DNA from: an uncultured bacterium
Lineage (GTDB): Bacteria > Patescibacteriota > Minisyncoccia > Minisyncoccales > UBA5738
Assembly: GCA_903847095.1 (NCBI GenBank)
Contig: CAINCQ010000030.1
Location: forward strand, 1-33,128
Length of the DNA stretch: 33,128 nt
Direction: 5' to 3'
The notes beneath the pieces are model-generated. The model was not told the DNA's origin, ran no database searches, and was given only the letters and a program-made list of their open reading frames with translations. Shown here in pieces: positions 1-5,729 of the stretch; the stretch's first letter is position 1, and each line of letters opens with the position of its first letter. The position numbers and the translations under genes are program-made.

Positions 1-175
1 CGATCTTCCTTTTGATATCTTTTGCCTGAGAGGCGACCGTCGAAACCTCGGGATCAGCGCTGAATTTTGTCAGGGCCGCCAAGCGCGCCGGCCCCACCAG
101 CTGAAGCAGCAATTCATCCGAGCAAAGATTAATGGAAACAATCGGCCCGTTGGTTCGGGACGCCTCAGCCAGCAT
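1..175 (-). CDS. ABC transporter substrate-binding protein, BtuF/FecB type (5' part only)
   Basis: The minus strand is open from an ATG at 175 to the window edge and reads MLAEASRTNGPIVSINLCSD, then ELLLQLVGPARLAAL and FSADPEVSTVASQAKDI. The pattern VSxNLCxDELLL, then a (D/G)PxR(L/I)AALT-like stretch, then a DP..STVA stretch is the typical start of the mature domain of periplasmic or lipoprotein binding proteins for cobalamin, haem or siderophore ABC importers. About 58 residues are visible, and the rest lies left of the window. An upstream in-frame ATG at 208 is possible, but neither start shows a ribosome binding site or a convincing signal peptide. Such importers are typical of Proteobacteria and odd for a Patescibacteria segment, so a transferred gene, a truncated remnant or a contig chimera are all possible. 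The family call rests on motif memory alone. Confidence 0.55.
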   Translation of the reverse strand, partial: MLAEASRTNGPIVSINLCSDELLLQLVGPARLAALTKFSADPEVSTVASQAKDIKRKI

Positions 176-605
176 GAAAGACTCAAAGACTCTCGCTAAG
201 ATCGCCATTCATGCGGGAAGAGTTGCCCTTGCAACCACCGCCCTGGCAAAAGACCAAGGATCGCTGGAGACCCTCACCCTGGCCCAACGCTGGATCGACG
301 GTGAAGATGTCAAGGACAATCTGGAAACCGCTACGATGGAGGCAAGCTTAAAAGCACGGAAGGAAAGAAATAAATCGGCCAAAAATTCTCTGGTCCATGA
401 GGTTATTGCCTCAATTGGCCATGGCGCGCTGATGATGAGGCTAACGGATGGATTGGATATCCGGAAAGTCTCTGGAGTCGCGACGTCGCTCGGCGCGGAC
501 ATATTCGGTACTGTACCCCTGATTATCAGGGTGAACGCGGAAAAAGAAGCCCCGGCAATCCTGGAAAAGCTTCTCACGGAAGTAAAAGAACTGGCCACGC
601 AATAA
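174..605 (+). CDS. Hypothetical helical protein, start uncertain
   Basis: This open frame encodes 143 residues from the ATG at 174, or 157 from an in-frame ATG at 132. The product looks all-helical, with an early AIHAGRVAL segment, an AQRWIDGE motif around residues 38-45, and a later ASIGHGALM segment. The layout weakly recalls small proteins annotated as putative immunity proteins, but I would not assign that function. The 174 start is preferred because the region left of 175 reads well as a minus-strand gene, and the two starts share the bases CATG. Neither start has a ribosome binding site, unlike almost every other gene here, so the true 5' end may be lost at a junction. A terminator follows at 622-657. 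Confidence 0.6.
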   Translation: MKDSKTLAKIAIHAGRVALATTALAKDQGSLETLTLAQRWIDGEDVKDNLETATMEASLKARKERNKSAKNSLVHEVIASIGHGALMMRLTDGLDIRKVSGVATSLGADIFGTVPLIIRVNAEKEAPAILEKLLTEVKELATQ

Positions 606-621
606 GCCGTATCGTGCAGTT

Positions 622-657
622 AGCCCATGGCGCCAAGCTATGGGCTTTTCTTTTTTA
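622..657 (+). terminator. Intrinsic terminator
   Basis: The stem AGCCCAT/ATGGGCT is followed by a T-rich run. It closes the gene ending at 605. Confidence 0.8.
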
Positions 658-660
658 TTC

Positions 661-688
661 TTGACTAACCTAAAAAAAGTGTTAATGT
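661..688 (+). promoter_or_regulatory. Promoter of the 720 gene
   Basis: TTGACT at 661-666, a 16-bp spacer, and TAATGT at 683-688. It lies directly after a terminator and before the AAAGGAGGT ribosome binding site at 704-712. Confidence 0.55.
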
Positions 689-719
689 CATCCCAGCACT
701 TTTAAAGGAGGTATTTGGT

Positions 720-1199
720 CTGATTAGATTTCAAGCGGAAGATTTACTGGGCGTTTATCCGGAAATAGCACAAGAAGTGGGTAAAAAATTCAATTATTTT
801 ACCAGGCATCATGAATTTGCGCTGGTCCCGGTAATGCATTTGCTGATCAAGAAAGCATTCGAGAGCATCGAAAAAAATCCTGACGGCTGGGGCGTAACCG
901 ACTCCACCACTGCAAACGTACCCCAAGTGATCAGGATCCTGGCGTTCAACGGCCATATTTTGAAAATCGACGGGGGTAAAACCCAATGGTATAACGATGA
1001 ATGCACGGACTCCCTGTCTTTTGACAACGGCTTGTATATTTACGGCAAAGAAGAAGCTTGTCAGGATTTTCTCGAAAATTTGCTCGGGTTTGCCAAAACC
1101 CTCGACCAAGACACTTTAATGTCGGAAGCAAAAGGACTCATTGGAAATTCCGGCATATTGCCCATACCCTGGGAATGGAAGGAATTTTACGATCTTTAA
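720..1199 (+). CDS. Family C small protein, unknown function; probable CTG start
   Basis: The frame gives 159 residues if it starts at CTG 720, seven bases after a perfect AAAGGAGGT. The only later standard start in the first part is GTG 777, which has no ribosome binding site and would remove the N-terminal motif shared with its relatives. That motif is a LxxVYPEI segment near residue 10 followed by VPVMHLLI. It matches MFPDAG...LCPILHESI in the gene at 1320 and LFPELV...LKPLIHVSI in the gene at 2642. The C-terminus ends WKEFYDL, comparable to MKQFYGI and IRRLYGV in those two. No signal peptide or membrane segment is visible. It is a single-gene unit with its own promoter and terminator. Function is unknown; family membership is inferred by eye. 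Confidence 0.72.
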   Translation: MIRFQAEDLLGVYPEIAQEVGKKFNYFTRHHEFALVPVMHLLIKKAFESIEKNPDGWGVTDSTTANVPQVIRILAFNGHILKIDGGKTQWYNDECTDSLSFDNGLYIYGKEEACQDFLENLLGFAKTLDQDTLMSEAKGLIGNSGILPIPWEWKEFYDL

Positions 1200-1228
1200 A
1201 ACCATGGATTAACCCATGGTTTTCTTTT
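1199..1228 (+). terminator. Intrinsic terminator
   Basis: The stem AACCATGG/CCATGGTT begins immediately after the TAA stop and is followed by TTTCTTTT. Confidence 0.8.
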
Positions 1229-1257
1229 GAATCATCAAAAATAGCCGCTCGCCGCCC

Positions 1258-1286
1258 TTGACCTAAGAGTAATTTTCCATTAACTT
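1258..1286 (+). promoter_or_regulatory. Promoter of the 1320 gene
   Basis: TTGACC at 1258, a 17-bp spacer, and TAACTT. The hexamers are moderate but the spacing is ideal. Confidence 0.45.
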
Positions 1287-1319
1287 CAAGCCAGCTCATT
1301 TAATCATGGAGGTATAAAA

Positions 1320-1835
1320 TTGAATAAAAAAGACTTCTCGATCTCGGTTAAAGAATTCAGGACAATGTTTCCGGATGCCGGATTAGAAAATGTTTCCGAC
1401 AATGCTCTTTGCCCGATCCTGCATGAATCAATAAAATTGTTCTCGATTGCTCATTGCCTGAATGGAGAAGACTGGCAGATTAAAAACCGGATCAAAAACA
1501 AACAAACCCTAGCCTTGCTTACTTGGCATGGCGTAGCGGTTGTTTTGCAAATCGACTTCGAAAACCTGCTTAAAAACCGTTCGGGCCAAAAACCTCTTTA
1601 CGCGGCCAGACGGATAGCGCTATACGACTTTAAAAGCGATCGGGAGCTTACGGCCGGAGAAGATGAATACTTGAGTGAATGCGAGATCATCGACAAAATA
1701 CGCGATTTTATCGCCCAAAAAACCTGGACGGAGCTCTTGGAGATCGGCAGCGGTTTCTTCCCGGACGGACGGACAAAATACGTATCGAAAAAAATCCGCC
1801 GGTTATACGGCGTTGAAGACTGGCACCTCGGCTGA
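1320..1835 (+). CDS. Family C small protein, unknown function; TTG start
   Basis: The gene encodes 171 residues starting at TTG 1320, seven to eight bases after GGAGGT; no better-placed ATG exists. The order of elements matches the genes at 720 and 2642: an N-terminal EFRTMFPDAG, then ALCPILHESIKLF near residues 30-43, a mid-protein hydrophobic strand region (LLTWHGVAVVLQI), and a C-terminal RRLYGVEDWHL. These suggest a diverged paralogue. The product is soluble, with no signal peptide and no recognisable catalytic motif. The TGA stop lies inside the stem of its terminator, so stop and terminator overlap. The gene is a single-gene unit on the plus strand. Function is unknown. Confidence 0.8.
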   Translation: MNKKDFSISVKEFRTMFPDAGLENVSDNALCPILHESIKLFSIAHCLNGEDWQIKNRIKNKQTLALLTWHGVAVVLQIDFENLLKNRSGQKPLYAARRIALYDFKSDRELTAGEDEYLSECEIIDKIRDFIAQKTWTELLEIGSGFFPDGRTKYVSKKIRRLYGVEDWHLG

Positions 1836-1853
1836 ACAACAGCCGTTTTTTTA
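1829..1853 (+). terminator. Intrinsic terminator overlapping the stop codon
   Basis: The stem CGGCT/AGCCG contains the TGA stop at 1833-1835, and T7 follows. Confidence 0.8.
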
Positions 1854-2000
1854 TTCCGAACCGACCCCGGACTTAGCCGAAAATCGAGGGAATAAGAAGT
1901 CCAGAGAAAACTTCCTCTTATTGCCGCCGGTGGAAACGTACCCCGCGAGGCGAAATTCCTACGGAAAAATATAAGGCAATGAATTAATCTTTGCAATAAT

Positions 2001-2025
2001 AAACGGCGAAGTTCATTCGCCGCTC
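2001..2025 (-). terminator. Intrinsic terminator overlapping the stop codon
   Basis: The stem CGGCGAA/TTCGCCG spans the last codons and TGA stop of the minus gene at 2013. On the minus strand it is followed by TTTATTATT. The 160 bases between the two convergent terminators hold no gene that I can support. Confidence 0.75.
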
Positions 2026-2513
2026 AAAAATGTCAAATCCAAGGGATAGACATATGGACTATCCGAATCATCCCAAGCCGGAAACTCGTTTCCATACTCC
2101 CTTTCGGTGGCCGCTCTATCCAGGTTTGCCAGGTTCTGTCTGGACAAACGGTATTCAAAATGACCAATCCGACCCATATTGGTTAGATCTCTATCTTGGT
2201 GGAAAATCCATTTGATCGGTCCGGCCATCCGCTGGATCCTTAGCAATTCTTCAACTCCATTTTCGTAGTCCCCGTAAAATTTTACTTGGAGAACTTTGAT
2301 CTCCGGCGAAAGCGGATACTCCTGCCTAAAAGCAATTATGGCTTCTAGGCCGGAATCAAATTCCACCATCGCCTGCATAGCAGTTCGGGGGACGTTCGCG
2401 CAAAGATCGAATCTATGCACCAGCCCGATTGGCTTCCCCGTCAATCGTTCCAATTGCACCAAAGCGTCGTTTAATTCGCTTGGCACAAATCCAACCCAAT
2501 GATTACCCTTCAT
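2013..2513 (-). CDS. Hypothetical protein, 166 aa
   Basis: The ATG at 2513 follows GAGGTGG with good spacing and lies downstream of a near-perfect promoter at 2554-2582. The product is soluble and mixed alpha/beta. It has a hydrophobic VKFYGDYENGVEELLRIQ segment near the middle and a charged, tyrosine-rich end (DSDSPYVYPLDLTFL). I do not recognise the family and see no signal peptide, membrane helix or metal-binding cluster. It is a single-gene unit convergent with the gene at 1320. Confidence 0.78.
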   Translation of the reverse strand: MKGNHWVGFVPSELNDALVQLERLTGKPIGLVHRFDLCANVPRTAMQAMVEFDSGLEAIIAFRQEYPLSPEIKVLQVKFYGDYENGVEELLRIQRMAGPIKWIFHQDRDLTNMGRIGHFEYRLSRQNLANLDRAATEREYGNEFPAWDDSDSPYVYPLDLTFLSGE

Positions 2514-2553
2514 TCTTCCACCTCATTTCCGTATTATAAAACAATATTACTTT

Positions 2554-2582
2554 ATTATAATAAAAAATTATTAATTTGTCAA
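2554..2582 (-). promoter_or_regulatory. Consensus promoter of the 2013 gene
   Basis: TTGACA at 2582-2577, a 17-bp spacer, and TATAAT at 2559-2554. All twelve positions match the housekeeping sigma consensus. Confidence 0.85.
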
Positions 2583-2593
2583 GCCTACACCCG

Positions 2594-2620
2594 ACAAAAA
2601 AGCGCAATTTTATTGCGCTC
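2594..2620 (-). terminator. Intrinsic terminator of the 2642 gene
   Basis: The stem GAGCGCAATA/ATTGCGCT is followed on the minus strand by TTTTTTG. It sits just upstream of the next promoter. Confidence 0.8.
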
Positions 2621-2641
2621 TGGAGTTTAATCGGCTAAAGA

Positions 2642-3220
2642 TCAAGTTTGAGTTTTAGCCATAGCCGCTGTATTCATATCGGTAATACCGTAAAATTGCT
2701 TCATGTCTTTCCGGATTACGGATGGATCGACTGCCAGCAATAAGCGCTTAGCTTCTTCTTTTAGTTCTAAAAGAGGTGTCTTGGAAAGGAATTCCTTCGA
2801 TGAATCCGCTATCATTTGGCAAAGAACTTTTGCATCGCCCAAGGGATCGGCATACAGGCCGTCATTCAGGAGCAAATCGCTCCGGTCAAGACTGATATCG
2901 TATATCCCTCTCCAAATAGCAACCCCAACAAGCTTGAATAGTCCCAAGCATGTAGCAGGAACCCCTTTAAGCCGCGTCTGGATCGGCAACACCGGGATCA
3001 TTGCAAAAGCTTTTATTTCCGTACCCTCGTTGGGACTTTCCGGAAAGATCAAACCGTGATTCCAGAATGACTCGGGGTTGGTATTCGCTTCCTCGCTTCT
3101 CCGCATCTCCGCTTCCAGCCTTCCGATCGAAACATGGATCAGGGGTTTAAGAACGTAGCGATCTTCTCTTACCAATTCGGGAAACAACTCCCGAATTACG
3201 GAATCGTCCACTATTATCAT
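2642..3220 (-). CDS. Family C small protein, unknown function
   Basis: The gene encodes 192 residues from ATG 3220, after GTGGAGG. It opens with VIRELFPELV and VLKPLIHVSIGRLEAEM, matching the N-terminal motif of the genes at 720 and 1320. Near the end it has ELKEEAKRLL and MKQFYGITDM, matching SEAKGLI...WKEFYDL in the 720 product. The central part contains two hydrophobic strands and the motif LLLNDGLYADPLGDAK, comparable to SFDNGLYIYGKEEACQ in the 720 product. The DNGLY/NDGLY match is the clearest identity between two members. The product is soluble with no recognised catalytic residues. It has its own consensus promoter and terminator. Function is unknown. Confidence 0.8.
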   Translation of the reverse strand: MIIVDDSVIRELFPELVREDRYVLKPLIHVSIGRLEAEMRRSEEANTNPESFWNHGLIFPESPNEGTEIKAFAMIPVLPIQTRLKGVPATCLGLFKLVGVAIWRGIYDISLDRSDLLLNDGLYADPLGDAKVLCQMIADSSKEFLSKTPLLELKEEAKRLLLAVDPSVIRKDMKQFYGITDMNTAAMAKTQT

Positions 3221-3248
3221 ATTGCCTCCACATTAAAGAACAGTCTGA

Positions 3249-3277
3249 ACTATAAAGTAATAATTTTACGATGTCAA
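3249..3277 (-). promoter_or_regulatory. Promoter of the 2642 gene
   Basis: TTGACA at 3277-3272, a 17-bp spacer, and TATAGT at 3254-3249. Confidence 0.8.
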
Positions 3278-3291
3278 ACGTCAAAGTAAAC

Positions 3292-3314
3292 AAAAAGCGC
3301 AAGTATTCTTGCGC
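3292..3314 (-). terminator. Intrinsic terminator of the 3431 gene
   Basis: The stem GCGCAAG/CTTGCGC is followed by TTTTTG on the minus strand. It lies about 115 bases past the stop, so the transcript has an unusually long 3' untranslated stretch. Confidence 0.7.
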
Positions 3315-3430
3315 CCGATTAAACTTTTGACAACAAGCCGCGGTTATTGGAGCGGACAAAGCCTAAAAGGCAAACATTATCCACCGAAACTAGCCATCTT
3401 TAAGATCGTGCAACCTCTTAGCCGCCTTCC

Positions 3431-3820
3431 TTAAGGACAACGCGGTGCGCCATATATATGCGACGGATGAATCTTTTTCCCCGCCAGATACGCGTCCAAA
3501 TGGCTAATAATATAGGTTTTTATCCTCTCGTTTCTAGAAGTGTCCGACGTAAAATCAATTTCTCTCGTTACAAAATCGATGTGAACCGGTTCGTCATCCA
3601 GCAACTCCGGCCTTGAAACGGTCCAAACGATACGGCCAGCCACTTCTGCCGAGATAGCAGTCCATCTCATTTCTTCTTCTGATTCTTTCTTGAATTGATC
3701 GATGATGCAGATAGTTCCTTTGGCTATTTCTCCATAGCAAGCTAAGATTTTAAAATCAGTCACGGCAAAACCGCAGGATATCATTATCCAATGTTCGTTC
3801 CATTGATATAAAGGCTCCAT
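3431..3820 (-). CDS. Hypothetical protein, 129 aa
   Basis: The ATG at 3820 sits four bases after GGAGG. The first 40 residues are rich in hydrophobic strands and aromatics (WIMISCGFAVTDFKILACY). The middle has EEEMRWTAISAEVAGRIVW, and the C-terminus has a helical RIKTYIISHLDAYLAGKK. The product is soluble. I do not recognise it and cannot place it in families A, B or C. It is a single-gene unit with a TTGACA promoter at 3866-3893. Confidence 0.72.
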   Translation of the reverse strand: MEPLYQWNEHWIMISCGFAVTDFKILACYGEIAKGTICIIDQFKKESEEEMRWTAISAEVAGRIVWTVSRPELLDDEPVHIDFVTREIDFTSDTSRNERIKTYIISHLDAYLAGKKIHPSHIYGAPRCP

Positions 3821-3865
3821 TAACCCTCCTGGACCACTCGAATCCGGTTTTTAAAGAAGACTTTC

Positions 3866-3893
3866 ACTGTACAACTTTAATTAATTATGTCAA
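3866..3893 (-). promoter_or_regulatory. Promoter of the 3431 gene
   Basis: TTGACA at 3893-3888, a 16-bp spacer, and TACAGT at 3871-3866. Confidence 0.65.
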
Positions 3894-3986
3894 TATCAAT
3901 TTTATATTTTTCGGATGATATTCAGCCAGCGTGGACCAAGCAGGCGACAGTTAAAAACTCGCAACTCAAACAACCTTGTCTCTTTA

Positions 3987-4015
3987 TTGACAAATGTGCT
4001 ATTTTATCCCACAAT
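3987..4015 (+). promoter_or_regulatory. Promoter of the 4032 gene
   Basis: TTGACA at 3987-3992, a 17-bp spacer, and CACAAT at 4010-4015. The -10 is weak at its first position. The gene's ATG lies only 16 bases past the -10, so the leader is very short and no good ribosome binding site is visible. Confidence 0.5.
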
Positions 4016-4031
4016 TCAGGCGTGATAAAAA

Positions 4032-4508
4032 ATGGCTAAAGATAAAGCCGTATTGAACCTCCCAGCCCTCGATCAAATTGAGGAAGGAGATCTGGATGCG
4101 ATCAAGATTGCCATCAACAGAGCCATCGACATCCTGGAATCGGTAATCGCTTTGAACCCCGGTGAGAGCGCCATTGAACAAAAAATCATCATTCAATTTG
4201 CGCGTCTCGATACCAGCGATCCGGATATCCGGCAAGGAACAGAATATCAAAACGCTTTATCCCATAACGAAAGATACGCAACCGATTGGTATCACATCGT
4301 TTCCAGAAGAATGGGAAAAGAATACGTCTGGCAATGCGAATTATGCCGGCTCGTCAAAGACCTTGTGCATGTATTGCGGATTTTAGCGGATGGACCTGGT
4401 TCTAACGGCGAATTTTATGCCCTAAGAATCGCCTTGGAAAGAATTTTAATCCTAGCACCTCCCCTATTGGAAAAAGAAGCATGGAAAGCAGCAAAGCACC
4501 CTCTATGA
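4032..4508 (+). CDS. Hypothetical all-helical protein, 158 aa
   Basis: The ATG at 4032 opens MAKDKAVLNLPALDQIEEGD. The rest is predicted almost entirely helical, with the repeating amphipathic stretches AIKIAINRAIDILESVIAL, VKDLVHVLRILADG and FYALRIALERILIL. A single CxxC (CELC, near residue 103) is present, which is too little to call a metal site. No clear Shine-Dalgarno is visible, and the promoter sits so close that the message may be nearly leaderless. A strong terminator follows at once. I do not recognise the family. Helical composition and separate regulation are all that can be said. Confidence 0.72.
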   Translation: MAKDKAVLNLPALDQIEEGDLDAIKIAINRAIDILESVIALNPGESAIEQKIIIQFARLDTSDPDIRQGTEYQNALSHNERYATDWYHIVSRRMGKEYVWQCELCRLVKDLVHVLRILADGPGSNGEFYALRIALERILILAPPLLEKEAWKAAKHPL

Positions 4509-4535
4509 AGCTTGCGCGTAACGCAGGCTTTTTTC
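4509..4535 (+). terminator. Intrinsic terminator
   Basis: The stem GCTTGCG/CGCAGGC (one G-U pair) is followed by TTTTTTC. Confidence 0.75.
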
Positions 4536-4580
4536 ATACGGTTATATTGCGTTCCTTGCCGGGCACCGAAAAAAACTATC

Positions 4581-4606
4581 AAAAAAATGGACCTTACCGG
4601 CCCATT
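4581..4606 (-). terminator. Intrinsic terminator of the 4594 gene
   Basis: The imperfect stem TGGGCC/GGTCCA is followed by ATTTTTTTG on the minus strand. It overlaps the 3' end of the coding region. Confidence 0.55.
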
Positions 4607-4926
4607 ATTAATGGAATTTCATCGACCCATTCTTTTGCGCCCGCTCTATGGCGCTTAGCAAGAATTGCCATCGCGCCATAAATTGCCAAGCATTCCACGG
4701 TACTGTCAAACTTAGACCGCTCAAGCAGCGCCATCAGCTCTTCTGGATCAACTCTTGATAATAGATCTGTTAGAAGGCCCATACCGGCGTTCAATACGAT
4801 CAAAGCATCAATGTTTTCTACCGATTTGTATTCCGGCTTCAAGTCGCGTAATACCGCGGCCAGATGCGGCACCTGGCTCTGCAATTTTACGATTATTGCA
4901 TCTAATTCCAACGTATCTTCTTCCAT
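4594..4926 (-). CDS. Hypothetical helical protein, about 110 aa
   Basis: The best start is ATG 4926, six bases after AAGTGGGTGAT, which resembles the full anti-SD match AAGGAGGTGAT. A GTG four codons upstream lies inside that site and is unlikely. The product is helical and acidic at the N-terminus (MEEDTLELDAIIVKLQ), with a hydrophobic LIVLNAGMGLLTDLLSRV stretch and a CLAIYGAMAIL stretch too short for confident membrane helices. I do not recognise a family. The gene is divergent from the gene at 5037, and the two promoters share the 4940-5030 interval. Confidence 0.7.
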   Translation of the reverse strand: MEEDTLELDAIIVKLQSQVPHLAAVLRDLKPEYKSVENIDALIVLNAGMGLLTDLLSRVDPEELMALLERSKFDSTVECLAIYGAMAILAKRHRAGAKEWVDEIPLIMGR

Positions 4927-5036
4927 GAAATCACCCACTTCTTAATAACATACCTTATAAAAAAATCAAATATTCCCGGCGCTCCCGGTCTTGCTAAAAT
5001 GGATTGATGGTGTTAATATTCCGGAGAGGTGATTTA

Positions 5037-5333
5037 ATGTTTAAAATAGAAGCGGGTAAAAGAATATCTTCGCTGACGGGACCAGACATGTCTGTTTCGG
5101 CCATAACTTTGTGTTGCGGTTCTGATTTCTCCCTAACGCTGAACAGGTTTGCCAAAGCAAGCTTCGATCAAATAGCCGCTGCCAAAGGAGTAAGAAAAAT
5201 TGCCGAAAACGCCTGCATTATCGAAGGAGTTTTGTTCCAAAACAAGCCGGTAGTTCTGGGGATCTATCACGATGAGTCGTTTTTTCCATCGGAATTCGCG
5301 ATTCCGGAAAAATTCCGGCACATTCTAAAATAA
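5037..5333 (+). CDS. Hypothetical protein, 98 aa
   Basis: The ATG at 5037 is preceded by GGAGAGGTGATTTA, which decides the start over an in-frame TTG at 5004 that lies ahead of the ribosome binding site. The product has a VSAITLCCGSDFSL strand region with a CC pair, a central helix around KASFDQIAAAKGVRKIAE, and ends FRHILK. No known domain is recognised. A terminator follows at 5354-5385. The next genes are the convergent minus-strand rRNAs. Confidence 0.72.
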   Translation: MFKIEAGKRISSLTGPDMSVSAITLCCGSDFSLTLNRFAKASFDQIAAAKGVRKIAENACIIEGVLFQNKPVVLGIYHDESFFPSEFAIPEKFRHILK

Positions 5334-5353
5334 ATTGAAACAGTTCTTAATTG

Positions 5354-5385
5354 TACGGTACCGATTAAAATCGGGCCGTTTTTAT
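5354..5385 (+). terminator. Intrinsic terminator of the 5037 gene
   Basis: The stem ACGG...ACCGAT/ATCGGG...CCGT is followed by TTTTTATTT. Confidence 0.7.
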
Positions 5386-5394
5386 TTATTTTGC

Positions 5395-5480
5395 GAAAAG
5401 TCGTCTTTATTATGGAAAAACCGCCCAAATGGCGGTTTTCCCCTGTTCTTGCGAATAGAAAAAGGCTACCTACTTTCTTC
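5395..5480 (-). repeat. Partial duplication of the 5S 3' end and flank
   Basis: GCTACCTACTTTC at about 5464-5476 repeats the 3' end of the 5S gene at 5548-5560. AAAAGTCGTCTT at about 5397 repeats the 5S flank at about 5525. The two matched segments occur in the same order and at similar spacing, which suggests a decayed tandem copy of the 5S tail. Confidence 0.45.
5414..5442 (-). terminator. Terminator of the 23S-5S unit
   Basis: The perfect stem AAACCGCC/GGCGGTTT has a short AAAT-type loop and TTTTTCC on the minus side. It is nearly symmetrical and could also act on plus-strand transcripts. Confidence 0.75.
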
Positions 5481-5511
5481 GAAAGCGCAAAGAACATCCG
5501 GCTGCGCTTTC
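5481..5511 (-). terminator. Hairpin downstream of 5S
   Basis: The perfect 9-bp stem GAAAGCGCA/TGCGCTTTC lies between the 5S gene and the terminator at 5414. It lacks a T run, so it may be an RNA-processing hairpin rather than a terminator. Confidence 0.5.
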
Positions 5512-5536
5512 ACTTCGTAACTTAAAAGTCGTCTTC

Positions 5537-5650
5537 ACTGTAAGAAAGCTACCTACTTTCGCCTTGCGACTATCATCGGCCTTGGGAGATTTCACTTCTG
5601 TGTTCGAGATGGGAACAGGTGGAGCACTCCCAGTATAGCTTCCTTACAGT
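5537..5650 (-). rRNA. rrf: 5S ribosomal RNA
   Basis: The minus strand contains the conserved 5S core: a CCACCTG followed by TTCCCATCTCGAACACAGAA, then GAAA and a GGCGAAAGTAGGTAG tail. The ends pair (ACTGTAAG with CTTACAGT), giving helix I, so the boundaries are supported to within a few bases. It lies about 80 bases downstream of the 23S gene in the same direction. Confidence 0.92.
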
Positions 5651-5729
5651 ACAGACGACTGCACTGTTTGAATAGGTTAGTTTAAATCTTTAAAACTTGC
5701 AATAAAACAATACGATCACTAATTGCTAG

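Noticed and set aside
209-598. Minus-strand frame opposite the 174-605 gene
   Set aside because: Serine-rich shadow composition and no ribosome binding site. The plus gene has a terminator in the right direction.
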